Positions 33,522 to 42,751 of a stretch of 64,000 bases of DNA are shown here, one piece after another. Location: positions 1-64,000 of the forward strand of contig NZ_CABKRX010000094.1 in NCBI RefSeq assembly GCF_902374955.1, given 5' to 3'. The notes beneath the pieces were generated by a model that was given only the letters and a program-made list of their open reading frames with translations, was not told the origin of the DNA and made no database searches. The number at the start of each line of letters is the position of its first letter. Positions within the stretch are counted from its first letter, which is position 1. Both the position numbers and the translations under genes were made by a program. The stretch comes from Bacillus massilioanorexius. Lineage in GTDB: Bacteria; Bacillota; Bacilli; Bacillales; DSM-1321.

Positions 33522-34223
33522 ATGGCATTTGTAGAAATAAGAGATTGTTATAAAACATATCAAATGGGAGATACAATTGTTGCGGCGAATAATGGCGTGA
33601 CCTTTGAAATAGAAAAAGGAGAATTTGCAGTTATAGTGGGACCTTCTGGAGCAGGAAAGTCTACCGTTTTGAATATACTTGGAGGGATGGATACGTGTGA
33701 TGAAGGCCAAGTTATTGTTGATGGTACGGACATTGCAAAATTTAATTCTATTCAATTAACAGGTTATCGAAGAGCGGATGTTGGATTTGTCTTTCAATTT
33801 TATAATCTAGTTCCAAATTTAACAGCAAAAGAAAATGTTGAATTGGCTTCGCAAATATCGCCAAAAGCATTAGAGGCAACGGAAGTTTTAAAAGAGGTTG
33901 GTTTAGAGGAACGACTTAATAATTTTCCTGCTCAACTGTCCGGAGGAGAACAACAGCGAGTGGCTATTGCAAGAGCTGTAGCAAAGAGTCCAAAGTTATT
34001 ACTTTGTGATGAACCAACTGGTGCCCTAGATTTTGAAACAGGTAAGTCTGTTTTGAAGTTATTGCATGATACATGTCGTAATAAAGGGACGACGGTTATT
34101 GTCATTACTCATAATTTAGCGATTGCCCCAATGGCAGATCGTGTAATTGAAATCAATAATGCCAAGGTTCGTCAAGTAAAAGTCAATTCAAATCCTACAC
34201 CAATTGAAAATATTGAGTGGTGA
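33522..34223 (+). CDS. ABC transporter ATP-binding protein (MacB/LolD type)
   Basis: 233-residue ATPase with Walker A GPSGAGKST, Q-loop in FVFQFYNL, signature LSGGEQQRVAIARA, Walker B LLLCDEPTGALD and the switch histidine in VIVITHN. This subclass pairs with FtsX-like permeases that do not transport through a channel but use ATP to drive movement on the outer face. Its stop (TGA) overlaps the start of the permease gene as TGATG, so the two form one complex. Confidence 0.92.
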   Translation: MAFVEIRDCYKTYQMGDTIVAANNGVTFEIEKGEFAVIVGPSGAGKSTVLNILGGMDTCDEGQVIVDGTDIAKFNSIQLTGYRRADVGFVFQFYNLVPNLTAKENVELASQISPKALEATEVLKEVGLEERLNNFPAQLSGGEQQRVAIARAVAKSPKLLLCDEPTGALDFETGKSVLKLLHDTCRNKGTTVIVITHNLAIAPMADRVIEINNAKVRQVKVNSNPTPIENIEW

Positions 34224-37200
34224 TGGAAATGAAGAAAAAATCATTATATAAAGATATAAATCGTGAAATCTGGTATTCAAAGGGGAGATTTTTCTCCATT
34301 CTCATTCTTACCATGCTTGGTGTTGCTTTTTTTGTAGGATTAAAAGCTGCAGGTCCAGATATGTTACATACTGCTAATCAATACTATAATCAATATCATT
34401 TAGCAGACATTGAAGTTCAATCTACATATGGTTTAGATGAAAGTGATGAAAAAATATTAAAGAAAGCTTCAGGAGTCGAAAATATAGAATTTGGTTATTC
34501 AGCTGATGTAGCATTTAAGAATTCTGATTTAGTTGCGAAAGTTTTTTCAACTTCTGATAACCAAAAAATTAATAACTATCAAATCAATAAAGGACGTATG
34601 CCATCAGCTTCAGGTGAAATGGCAATGGATCATAAGTTATCTAATCAATTTAAAATTGGAGATATAATAACATTTGAAGAGAATGAAAATCAAAAATTAA
34701 GTGATGTATTTCACAAAACTACATATAAAATTGTAGGTTTCGTTACATCTAGTCAATATATTGAAAAAAGTGAGCGTGGAGTTAGTTCTATAGGTAAAGG
34801 GAAAGCAGATGCGTTTCTCATCATTCCTGAACAAGATTTCAATATGGATGTATATACTGTTGCTAGAATTCTATTAAAGAATACGAAATATGCTCCTGCG
34901 TATTCCGAAGAATATGAACAGTATATTGAGACAAATATAGCAACTATTGAAAAGCTTTTAAAGAATCAGCCACAATCTCGTTTAACAGCTATGAAACAGG
35001 AAGCTGAGAAGGAAATTAATCAAACAGAAACAAAATTGAGTCAAAGCAAGCAGGAGTTAGTGAATAATCAGAAAAAACTAACGAATGCAAAAGAGGAGAT
35101 TAATAAAGCAAGAGAACAATATAAACATGGAGAATCTGAACTATATAATAAATTACAGACTGTAGAATCACAACTAAATGAAAAGGAAAAACAATTACAA
35201 GCGGCAAAACTCGAACTAGATGATACCTCTAGTAAAATAGTAAATGGTAAAAAAACAATAGCTGAAGGCCAAGCAAAATTAAAGGAAGCTGAACAAGTAT
35301 TAGAGACAAAACAAAAAGAATTAAATGAACAGAAACAAGAACTTGAATTAGCAGGATTATTATATGGTGAAAATTTCATGAAAATCCAAGCAACACAAGC
35401 ACAGTTAACAACTGAAAAGAATAATCTTGAAACAACTAAACAGAAATTTGCTAGTCAAGAAGTCGAAATAAGAGAAGCTGAGAATGAATTAAGATTAGGA
35501 ACAGAACAATATAAAAAAGGTAAAGCACAATTAGCTGTAGCTTGGGAACAATATAAGAATGAGAAGTTTAAAGGAATACAAGATTTAACTAATGCAAAGT
35601 CAAAAATCGATGTAAGTGAAAATGAATATGAAAAAAATCTAGCCCTTTTTCAAAAAGAAAAACAAAAAGCAGAGAGGAAATTTAAAGAGGCAGAGAAAAA
35701 AATTCAACAAGCAAAAGCTGATTTAGAAAAGCTAGAGTTACCAAAGTATTATGTAAATGATCGTTCTAATAATCCGAGATATTCCGATTTTAAAGATAAT
35801 GCTAATCGAATAACTTCACTATCGTCCATTTTTCCAGTGCTGTTTTTCTTAATAGCAGCTCTCGTTTGTTTAACAACAATGACTAGAATGGTAGATGAAC
35901 AACGTACCCAAATAGGTTTGATGAAGGCTTTAGGTTATAAAAACCAAGATATTATTGCTAAATATTTTGTGTATGGTTCTTTAGCCTCTATTATTGGCTC
36001 CTTTTTTGGCTTACTTATTGGCTTAGAGCTATTTACTAGAATCATTTATAATGCATATTTAACATTGTATGATATGCCAGATTTAATTATATTATTTGAT
36101 TTTAAAATCATTACGGTTGCTGTTATTGTTGCATTAATTTGTACAAGCGCTACCGCTTTCGTTTCCACAAGAAACATATTACGGGAAAATGCAGCTACAC
36201 TTATGCGTCCAAAAGCTCCAAAAAATGGTCAGCGAATTCTACTGGAACGTATAAGATTCATATGGAAACGGTTGAATTTTACAAGCAAAGTTACATCGAG
36301 AAATCTATTTAGATATAAGAAAAGAATGTTTATGACAATTTTTGGGGTAGCTGGCTGCACGGCATTAATGTTCACAGGCTATGGGTTACGAGATACTATC
36401 CAAGATCTTGTGCCACTGCAATATGGTGAAATTATGAAATATGATGCAGCGGTATTATTATCAAATGATGCAGAAATAAAGACGTATGATCAGCTGTTAG
36501 CGAAAAAGGATAATGTGACTTCGAAAACCAGTGTTTTTCAAGCTAATATGACGGCAGTAAAAAAAGGTGTAAATAATCAAGAAGTAATGGTAATGGTTCC
36601 AGAGAAGAAGAAGGAATTGAATACTTATATTACATTGCGACATATGGACACAAAGAAATCGGTGAAGATACCTCATGAAGGAGCGGTCCTTTCTGAAAAA
36701 TTAGCATCTTTATATAATGTGAAAGTTGGAGACTCTTTCATTGTAAAAAAAAGTGATGGTGAACAGTTTCGATTAAAGGTGAATGATATTGTTGAAATGT
36801 ATGCAGGACACTTTCTTTTTGTTTCACCTTCTTATTATCAATCTATTTTTGGAGAAAAACCGAATTATAACGTTGATCTATTGAAATTGAAAAATACAAA
36901 TGAATCATGGGAAAATACTTTTGCAGAACAATTAATGAATATAAGTGGAGTAATTGGGATTAGTTATACAAATACCTATAGCAATTTATTACAAAATACA
37001 ATGGATAGTTTAAATGTGGTAGTAATCGTTTTAATCGTTTCTGCGGCATTATTAGCTTTTGTTGTTTTATTTAGTTTAGCAAACATAAATGTCTCTGAAC
37101 GAATTCGTGAATTATCTACTATTAAAGTACTAGGGTTTTATCCAAGAGAAGTGACGATGTATGTGTATCGAGAAAATATGATTCTAACTATATTAGGCAT

Positions 37201-37411
37201 TGCTCTTGGGTTTCTATTTGGAAATGGGTTACTTCAAATTGTTATTTCGACTGTGGAGGTAGACCAAGTTATGTTTAGTCATGTTGTACATGTGACTAGT
37301 TATGTGTATTCAGCGGTATTAACCATTATTTTCTCATTATTTGTTATGCTTGTCATGCATATCAAACTAAAGAGAGTAGATATGATTGAGGCTTTAAAAT
37401 CAGTAGAATAA
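34223..37411 (+). CDS. Large FtsX/MacB-type ABC permease with extracellular coiled coil
   Basis: 1062-residue membrane protein. A first helix (about residues 20-40) is followed by an extracellular domain that includes a long Glu/Lys/Gln-rich coiled coil (about 255-505). An FtsX core of three helices lies at about 540-650 and a fourth helix near 700. A second extracellular domain and three C-terminal helices (about 930-1050) follow. The ATG at 34223 is coupled to the ATPase stop; an ATG two codons later is possible. Likely roles are peptide-antibiotic resistance, lipoprotein handling or control of wall hydrolases; no adjacent sensor is present to decide. Confidence 0.85.
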   Translation: MEMKKKSLYKDINREIWYSKGRFFSILILTMLGVAFFVGLKAAGPDMLHTANQYYNQYHLADIEVQSTYGLDESDEKILKKASGVENIEFGYSADVAFKNSDLVAKVFSTSDNQKINNYQINKGRMPSASGEMAMDHKLSNQFKIGDIITFEENENQKLSDVFHKTTYKIVGFVTSSQYIEKSERGVSSIGKGKADAFLIIPEQDFNMDVYTVARILLKNTKYAPAYSEEYEQYIETNIATIEKLLKNQPQSRLTAMKQEAEKEINQTETKLSQSKQELVNNQKKLTNAKEEINKAREQYKHGESELYNKLQTVESQLNEKEKQLQAAKLELDDTSSKIVNGKKTIAEGQAKLKEAEQVLETKQKELNEQKQELELAGLLYGENFMKIQATQAQLTTEKNNLETTKQKFASQEVEIREAENELRLGTEQYKKGKAQLAVAWEQYKNEKFKGIQDLTNAKSKIDVSENEYEKNLALFQKEKQKAERKFKEAEKKIQQAKADLEKLELPKYYVNDRSNNPRYSDFKDNANRITSLSSIFPVLFFLIAALVCLTTMTRMVDEQRTQIGLMKALGYKNQDIIAKYFVYGSLASIIGSFFGLLIGLELFTRIIYNAYLTLYDMPDLIILFDFKIITVAVIVALICTSATAFVSTRNILRENAATLMRPKAPKNGQRILLERIRFIWKRLNFTSKVTSRNLFRYKKRMFMTIFGVAGCTALMFTGYGLRDTIQDLVPLQYGEIMKYDAAVLLSNDAEIKTYDQLLAKKDNVTSKTSVFQANMTAVKKGVNNQEVMVMVPEKKKELNTYITLRHMDTKKSVKIPHEGAVLSEKLASLYNVKVGDSFIVKKSDGEQFRLKVNDIVEMYAGHFLFVSPSYYQSIFGEKPNYNVDLLKLKNTNESWENTFAEQLMNISGVIGISYTNTYSNLLQNTMDSLNVVVIVLIVSAALLAFVVLFSLANINVSERIRELSTIKVLGFYPREVTMYVYRENMILTILGIALGFLFGNGLLQIVISTVEVDQVMFSHVVHVTSYVYSAVLTIIFSLFVMLVMHIKLKRVDMIEALKSVE

Positions 37412-37435
37412 CCGTATAATAAAAAACACAATTGT

Positions 37436-37672
37436 TGTTGAAGTAAAAAAAGATCTTTTGTTAGTAAGTGAGTCTCCTCAATCGCTGCGGGGGCTCACTT
37501 GAACTGCTTTTCCTGTGGCGCGGTGAGCTCTCCTTGTTATAAAGTGCCTATAGAATCTTGCTTTTCCCGCTTCCCCGCAAGAATTACGCACCTTACGCTC
37601 CTATCAACCGACTTTATATCCACTGTTTTTTTCACCGAACGTATAAAAATAATAATCTTTTAGAAAGCAACC
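37436..37672 (-). repeat. MITE-like intergenic repeat copy, reverse orientation
   Basis: Read on the minus strand it starts GGTTGCTTTCTAAAAGATTA, contains CGGTTGATAGGAGCGTAAGG and GTGCGTAATTCTTGCGGGG, and runs to GAGGAGACTCACTTAC. It is more GC-rich than its surroundings and has no coding capacity. It fills most of the gap after the permease gene. Confidence 0.58.
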
Positions 37673-37782
37673 AAAATGAAATATCAACAATTAAGGAAAA
37701 ACAGAAACAATAAATAGATTATAGTTAAGAAGAGCTACTAAAATGAAAAGCTGTAGCTTTTATTGATGGATTCTGTGAAATT

Positions 37783-38334
37783 TTAAGAAGGATAGAAGAT
37801 AACATTATAAAAGCTTACGACTTTATCAGTGGAATTGATATAAGTATGTTCACTATTTGCAGAAAAAGTCATTACCTCATTTTCAGTTAAAGTAAATGGA
37901 TTTCCCTGAATTTCAATTTCTAATACACCGTTTTTTATCAATATGTATTCTTCTCCAAAATGACTTTCTGATGTGTGTCGATAACCTGGTTGAATATCCA
38001 CTTTGTATATTTCAAATTTTTTATCGGGATGAAATGGAAAAATGGAATAAACTAAATAATTACCATTCTCATCGTTTACAGGGGCAATTTCATTTAGTTT
38101 GATTTTCGTCACTTGAGGTCGATCTTCTTCTTTCATAAATGTTGAAAAGGATACCTGTAATCCATTCGCGATTTTCCACAATGTTGTGACGGTTGGATTA
38201 GAGCGTCCTTTTTCTATTTGCGCTAACATAGCTTTACTAACACCTGTAAGCTCAGCCACTTTATCTAAACTTAAATGACGAGATTTTCTTATTTGTAACA
38301 GGTTCTTTGCTATCGTTTCCTGAATGGGTTCCAT
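37783..38334 (-). CDS. XRE-family regulator with C-terminal cupin domain
   Basis: 183 residues: an N-terminal helix-turn-helix (LDKVAELTGVSKAMLAQIEK, about residues 23-42) and a C-terminal cupin (EIYKVDIQPGYRHTSESH...GEEYILIKNGVLEIEI), a common pairing in ligand-sensing repressors. The ATG at 38334 follows AAGGAGTG; the longer frame runs into the divergent azlC gene. It is divergent from azlCD with overlapping promoters and probably regulates that operon and itself. Confidence 0.85.
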   Translation of the reverse strand: MEPIQETIAKNLLQIRKSRHLSLDKVAELTGVSKAMLAQIEKGRSNPTVTTLWKIANGLQVSFSTFMKEEDRPQVTKIKLNEIAPVNDENGNYLVYSIFPFHPDKKFEIYKVDIQPGYRHTSESHFGEEYILIKNGVLEIEIQGNPFTLTENEVMTFSANSEHTYINSTDKVVSFYNVIFYPS

Positions 38335-38359
38335 GCATAGCACTCCTTGAAAGATTTCG

Positions 38360-38395
38360 TTGTTAATTATAACACACGATTGTATAATATAACAA
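38360..38395. promoter_or_regulatory. Overlapping divergent promoters of azlC and its regulator
   Basis: Plus strand: TTGTTA (38360-38365), 17-base spacer, TATAAT (38383-38388) for azlC. Minus strand: TTGTTA (38395-38390), 18-base spacer, TATAAT (38371-38366) for the XRE gene. The two overlap almost completely, so one bound regulator could affect both. Confidence 0.65.
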
Positions 38396-38411
38396 ACAAG
38401 GAGGGGTAAAG

Positions 38412-39134
38412 GTGAATCAAGTATCAAAAGCAATGGAGTTAGAAGAAACAAATCCGTTTCTTCAAGGCGTGAAGGATTGCATACCAACATTAATTGGCTA
38501 TATTAGCATTGGACTTGCGGCTGGAATCGTTGCTGCAGCATCACATTTAAGTGTACTAGAAATGGCACTGATGTCTATACTCGTATATGCTGGTGCATCG
38601 CAATTTATTATTTGTGCTTTATTAGTTGCAGGTAGTCCTATTTCTGTTATTATTTTAACCGTTTTTATTGTCAATTTACGACATTTATTATTAAGTATGG
38701 CATTAGCACCTCAATTTACAAAATATTCTGTATTAAAAAATGTTGGCTTTGCTACTTTGCTGACTGATGAATCTTTTGGTGTTGCTGCGAATAAAGTAGC
38801 TCAAGGTGAGAAGCTAAATGATCATTGGATGAATGGATTAAATATTACAGCCTATTTATCATGGATTGTCTCATGTGTTATTGGAACTTTATTTGGTAAG
38901 TGGATTTCTAATCCGGAAGTGTTTGGATTGGATTTTGCTTTAACCGCAATGTTTATAGCTTTGCTTGTTTTACAATTACAAAGTGTAAAGAAAACGAAGC
39001 TTTATTTCTATTTATCTCTGGTTTTATATATGATTATTGCAATGGTTATCTTCTGTATGTTTGTTCCATCTCATGTTGCAGTTATTCTATCTACAATCCT
39101 TGTTGCAACAATAGGGGTGGTGACAGATAGATGA
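38412..39134 (+). CDS. azlC: Branched-chain amino acid exporter, AzlC subunit
   Basis: 240-residue membrane protein with about seven helices. The segments PTLIGYISIGLAAGIVA, MSILVYAGASQFI and VNLRHLLLSMALAP are typical of AzlC. With AzlD it exports branched-chain amino acids or their analogues. The GTG at 38412 follows AAGGAGGGG. It overlaps azlD by 4 bases. Confidence 0.9.
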   Translation: MNQVSKAMELEETNPFLQGVKDCIPTLIGYISIGLAAGIVAAASHLSVLEMALMSILVYAGASQFIICALLVAGSPISVIILTVFIVNLRHLLLSMALAPQFTKYSVLKNVGFATLLTDESFGVAANKVAQGEKLNDHWMNGLNITAYLSWIVSCVIGTLFGKWISNPEVFGLDFALTAMFIALLVLQLQSVKKTKLYFYLSLVLYMIIAMVIFCMFVPSHVAVILSTILVATIGVVTDR

Positions 39135-39454
39135 GTATAAGTTTAACTGTCTTTCTTGTGATTTTGGGAAGTGCAATTGTAACATTTATACCAAGAGTCC
39201 TTCCTTTTTTAGTTGTTCGAAATTTAAATCTACCTCAATCGGTCATTAAGTGGCTATCGTTTATACCAATTTGTATACTTACAGCGCTAATTGTGGATAG
39301 CTTTCTTATTGATGGAGACCTATCTGTTTCGATTGATTGGAATGTCTTGTTTGCTATTATACCAACATTAATTGTTGCGATATGGACGAAAAGTTTATCG
39401 TTAACAGTTATTTTCGGTATTGTCTGTATGGCAGGAATTCGATATTTTTTGTAA
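39131..39454 (+). CDS. azlD: Branched-chain amino acid exporter, AzlD subunit
   Basis: 107-residue small membrane partner of AzlC with four hydrophobic segments and the conserved ITFIPRVLPF-like start (VTFIPRVLPFLVV) and KWLSFIP. The ATGA overlap with azlC indicates translational coupling. Confidence 0.88.
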   Translation: MSISLTVFLVILGSAIVTFIPRVLPFLVVRNLNLPQSVIKWLSFIPICILTALIVDSFLIDGDLSVSIDWNVLFAIIPTLIVAIWTKSLSLTVIFGIVCMAGIRYFL

Positions 39455-39520
39455 AGGCTTATTAGTAAGTTTTGTAGAAACTTTTACAAAATGATCTGAT
39501 GATTGAAAGGAGAGTATAGG

Positions 39521-39667
39521 ATGAAAGAATTTATAGGTAATTGCTCGATATGTAGAAAGGAACTTTATTGCCTTGATGGATTTTTGAATGGAATTATTTT
39601 AGAACATAATCAGTTGCTTATTTGTTTTGATTGTGAGAAAAAAGAAAAGGTCGAAAAGGCTGAATAG
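39521..39667 (+). CDS. 48-residue putative zinc-ribbon protein
   Basis: Small gene with a good ribosome site (AAAGGAGAG, then ATG at 39521). The protein begins MKEFIGNCSICRKELYC and later has CFDCEKKEK, giving two Cys-x2-Cys pairs about 25 residues apart, the spacing of a zinc ribbon. I do not recognise a family. It stands alone between azlD and the flavin oxidoreductase gene. Confidence 0.6.
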   Translation: MKEFIGNCSICRKELYCLDGFLNGIILEHNQLLICFDCEKKEKVEKAE

Positions 39668-39764
39668 TAAATAAATAGTGTTTTAAAGTGAGCTAATCAC
39701 TTTATTCTTATGACCACTATTCTATATGATAGGTACAAAATCAATGAAAGTGGGTACTAGAAAT

Positions 39765-40907
39765 ATGAATGAAAGCTTTCAACCTCTTTTTACTCCATTT
39801 ACACTTCCGTGTGGGGTAGAATTGAAAAATCGGATTATCATGGCTCCTATGACAACTTATTCAGCAAATGCAGATGACACTGTTTCAGAAGAAGAACTAG
39901 CCTATTATACAAGAAGGGCGAATGATGTAAGCATGGTAGTGACTGCTTGTACCTATGTGCAGGCAAATGGAAAAGGCTTTGATGGACAATTTGCAGGTGA
40001 TCGAGATGAAATGATCCCTAGTATGAAAAGGTTAGCGTCAACTATAAAGAACCATGGAGCAAAAGCAATTTTACAATTGTATCATGGGGGGAGACATGCG
40101 AAGCCATCTTTAGTTCAAAATGGTGAAATCGTTGCTCCGAGTTCTGTTGTTTCTGAAAATGATAAAGGGGCTTATATGGTGAAAAAGGCTCCTAGAAGTA
40201 TGACTGATACAGAAATTTTACAGTTAATTGAAGCTTTTGGACAAACAACTAGAAGAGCAATTGAAGCAGGATTTGATGGTGTAGAGTTACATGGAGCAAA
40301 CGGATTTATACTACAACAATTTTTTTCTCCTTTTAGTAATCAAAGAACAGACCGTTGGGGAGGGAGTTTAAAAAATAGACTTGCCTTTCCACTTGCTATT
40401 ATTGAAGAAGTACAAAAGGTAGTGAAACATTATGCAAAAGAACCCTTTATCATTGGCTATCGATTATCCCCTGAAGAACCAGAAACAACTGGTATTACAA
40501 TGAAAGACACTTTTAACCTAGTAGATGCGATAGCAGATAAAGGTCTGGATTACATACATATTTCTATGCTTGATTTTTGGTCTGAAGCTCGTCGTGGTGT
40601 GGATGCAGTTAGACCGAGAATAGAATTAATTCAAGAAAAAGTAGGGGAAAGGATTCCAATCATCGGAGTCGGCTCTATTCGTTCAGCAAATGACGCAATA
40701 AGGGCAATCCAATCAACAGATATCCCATTATTGGCTCTTGGAAGAGAATTAATTATGGAGCCTGATTGGGTCGGGAAAATTGTCAGAGGGCAAGAAGAAC
40801 AGATTCATACTTCACTTAGTAGAAAGGATCAACAGAAATTGTGTATACCTGATCCGCTATGGAAACAAATTATAGAAACGAAAGGATGGTTTCCTTTAGT
40901 AGATTAA
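39765..40907 (+). CDS. NADH-dependent flavin oxidoreductase, old yellow enzyme family
   Basis: 380-residue FMN enzyme with the OYE TIM-barrel pattern: RIIMAPMTTYSA, AKAILQLYHGGRHAKPS (His-Gly-Gly-Arg), GFDGVELHGANGFILQQFFSP (substrate-binding His-x-x-Asn), NQRTDRWGGSLKNR and a phosphate-binding region near IPIIGVGSIRS...ALGRELIMEP. It reduces activated C=C bonds or related electrophiles; no C-terminal 4Fe-4S/FAD extension is present, so it is the short form. The ATG at 39765 is nine bases after AAAGTGGGT; longer starts are possible. Confidence 0.88.
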   Translation: MNESFQPLFTPFTLPCGVELKNRIIMAPMTTYSANADDTVSEEELAYYTRRANDVSMVVTACTYVQANGKGFDGQFAGDRDEMIPSMKRLASTIKNHGAKAILQLYHGGRHAKPSLVQNGEIVAPSSVVSENDKGAYMVKKAPRSMTDTEILQLIEAFGQTTRRAIEAGFDGVELHGANGFILQQFFSPFSNQRTDRWGGSLKNRLAFPLAIIEEVQKVVKHYAKEPFIIGYRLSPEEPETTGITMKDTFNLVDAIADKGLDYIHISMLDFWSEARRGVDAVRPRIELIQEKVGERIPIIGVGSIRSANDAIRAIQSTDIPLLALGRELIMEPDWVGKIVRGQEEQIHTSLSRKDQQKLCIPDPLWKQIIETKGWFPLVD

Positions 40908-40922
40908 ATAGGGGGTACTAAT

Positions 40923-41222
40923 TTGGTATTTGATTATGTAAGACCTATTTTTATTTTCTTGCTTATTTTTTCGATTTTTACTTTTTGTATGATATGGATA
41001 AGAAAAAATAAAATGGCTGGTTTGGATCGCTACTATATATTTTGTTTATCGTTTTTATGTATCGCAGTTTCTGGTATGCTTTCGTGGCAAACTGGAATGA
41101 TTGTTGATGATTTAAATATGAATGGAGATGGAGTCAGTTTTATTCTATTCTTATGCATTTTTGCTATAAATATAGTGAATGTGGTTTTTAGTTTAGTAAA
41201 AAAGAAGCGGGAAGATGTGTAA
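40923..41222 (+). CDS. Small membrane protein, unknown
   Basis: 99 residues with three hydrophobic segments (about 7-25, 38-55, 70-90) and a basic tail (KKKREDV). A TTG at 40923 is the only start that fits a ribosome site (GGGGG). It follows the oxidoreductase gene by 15 bases, probably in one transcript. No family recognised. Confidence 0.55.
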   Translation: MVFDYVRPIFIFLLIFSIFTFCMIWIRKNKMAGLDRYYIFCLSFLCIAVSGMLSWQTGMIVDDLNMNGDGVSFILFLCIFAINIVNVVFSLVKKKREDV

Positions 41223-41255
41223 CGGACGGTTAAACTAATAAATTCGAAGCATAAC

Positions 41256-41295
41256 AAAGAGCAATGGAAAGAGATTGATTACCATTGTTCTTTTT
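41256..41295 (+). terminator. Rho-independent terminator between convergent genes
   Basis: Stem AAAGAGCAATGG with CCATTGTTCTTT, then a T-rich run; the minus side is less T-rich. Confidence 0.78.
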
Positions 41296-41297
41296 AT

Positions 41298-41987
41298 TTA
41301 ATTTGCCTTATTCGATAAATAGAATGATATGTCATTTGAAAGAATCGATGTATCATTAGGATACCAGAAATATTGTTCCCCGTCATAAAAGATGGAGATT
41401 TTATAGGCAAGTGGTCCATTTACATACAGGAGAATATCAAAATGGCTTCGTTTTTCGCGTTTTGGCATTGATTTAAGCGGATTATTTTTACTCGTTTTTA
41501 AAAGTTGTATAAATATTTCTATATTATCTCGGTCCTTCCATACAGCCACTTTTTTATTATTCGATGAATAGGTGTTGTAGACTTCAATCGTGTGGATATT
41601 ATTTAAAGGGATATTTCGGAAAAAGTAGTTATATTTTTTGTGATTTGATGAATCATATATTTTGTATCCGTGAATAAGAGTAGAATCTTTCAAGGCTATT
41701 AAGTTGGATGCCTCTTTAATAGAATACATTTTTGTTCCCTTACGGTGAAAGGCAGCATCTCCATTTTTTGATTTATAGTTGGCATCTTGTACATGATTGG
41801 CTACTTTGAATTGAACTTCTCCAATTTCTTCTCCAATAAATGATTCATCTGCTATCACTACATCATTAACCGCTATATATTCTTTTTTATCCCATTTTAT
41901 AAAATCTATCCAATCAATTTCAGGATATTGATAGGTGCAGCCAGATAAAAGAAGTAAGATGAATAGCAATTGCATAATGTTTTTCAT
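41298..41987 (-). CDS. Lipoprotein of unknown function
   Basis: 229-residue lipoprotein: short basic start, hydrophobic stretch and lipobox LSGC (Cys about residue 17). The mature part is polar, rich in Asn, Lys and Tyr, with a repeated-beta character and no motif I recognise. AGGAG precedes the ATG. It is a single gene. Confidence 0.75.
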   Translation of the reverse strand: MKNIMQLLFILLLLSGCTYQYPEIDWIDFIKWDKKEYIAVNDVVIADESFIGEEIGEVQFKVANHVQDANYKSKNGDAAFHRKGTKMYSIKEASNLIALKDSTLIHGYKIYDSSNHKKYNYFFRNIPLNNIHTIEVYNTYSSNNKKVAVWKDRDNIEIFIQLLKTSKNNPLKSMPKREKRSHFDILLYVNGPLAYKISIFYDGEQYFWYPNDTSILSNDISFYLSNKAN

Positions 41988-42138
41988 TCATTTCTCCTGA
42001 AGAATTCTTATTATGTTACGTAGTTATTTATTTGTTTCTATTTTATAACATTTAGTGCTTTATTTGGTGATTAATGTGCGTGAAGATAGGGATTTTCGAA
42101 CAATAAAAGAATAAGTATGTATAACAACTTGAAGGTAG

Positions 42139-42432
42139 GTGAAGAAGGTGTATATTGCGATAGCTATTTTTATGTTTGTAGTGATTGTCTTTTTATTAAT
42201 AAAGTATTTTATAAATAAAAATTGGATATTGGTTTATACAGTGTTTGGAAATGAGGACTATTATAAGATTATTTCTCTTTTGAAGGAAGCTGGAATTACA
42301 TATAAAGTAGTCAAACCTGACCGTGTAATCAACAGCCGTGTTGAGCGTTTTAATGACCAAACAAAGTATCAAATCTATGTGAAAAAAGGAGAGGAATATC
42401 AAGCGGAATTTGTTTTACATAAACGAAAGTAA
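42139..42432 (+). CDS. Membrane-anchored small protein, possibly DUF2007-like
   Basis: 97 residues: one N-terminal helix (about 3-25) and a soluble domain with WILVYTVFGNEDYYKIISLL and KEAGITYKVV, which resembles the short two-layer fold of signal-transducing DUF2007 proteins, though the match is loose. GTG at 42139 follows GAAGG; a GTG three codons later is an alternative. Confidence 0.5.
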   Translation: MKKVYIAIAIFMFVVIVFLLIKYFINKNWILVYTVFGNEDYYKIISLLKEAGITYKVVKPDRVINSRVERFNDQTKYQIYVKKGEEYQAEFVLHKRK

Positions 42433-42544
42433 AGTTTGCTTGCTGAGTAAATAGTATAAAATGTTAACTTAAGGGTCCTTTTTCAATTGTTTAGGAAATG
42501 ACAAAAATCTATACTTGTGGATAATTTGATTTTCGAATTTGTTG

Positions 42545-42665
42545 AAGTCTAGTTTCAGCGTCTAGCCTTTTAATGTCATAAGTCAATCCGACTAGAAGGT
42601 TAAGAAATAACCTATTAGTCGGGATCAACTTATGCTGGTCGGGCTGATCAAGACGCTTGTGTTTT
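42545..42665. repeat. Large cruciform-like intergenic repeat
   Basis: Nested arms: AGCGTCT with AGACGCT outside, AGCC with GGCT, CATAAGT with ACTTATG, and an inner hairpin CCGACTAGAAGGTTA with TAACCTATTAGTCGG. No ORF. It resembles the abundant Bacillus intergenic element with CAGCGCCTAGCC...CAAGGCGCTTG ends, as far as I remember it. Confidence 0.6.
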
Positions 42666-42751
42666 TGTTCTTTCATATTGATTCAAAGTAAACATTTTTC
42701 TTTGTTGTTATAGAAGTGAAAAAAGCCGAAGACAACCATTTTTGTATAGTT

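Noticed and set aside
35068..35379. Minus-strand Ser/Phe-rich 103-residue frame
   Set aside because: Antisense shadow of the Glu/Lys/Gln-rich coiled coil of the large permease; no ribosome site.
33522..37411. Bacitracin-type BceAB module
   Set aside because: The ATPase fits, but the permease has a long coiled coil and two large extracellular domains, and no BceRS two-component system is adjacent.
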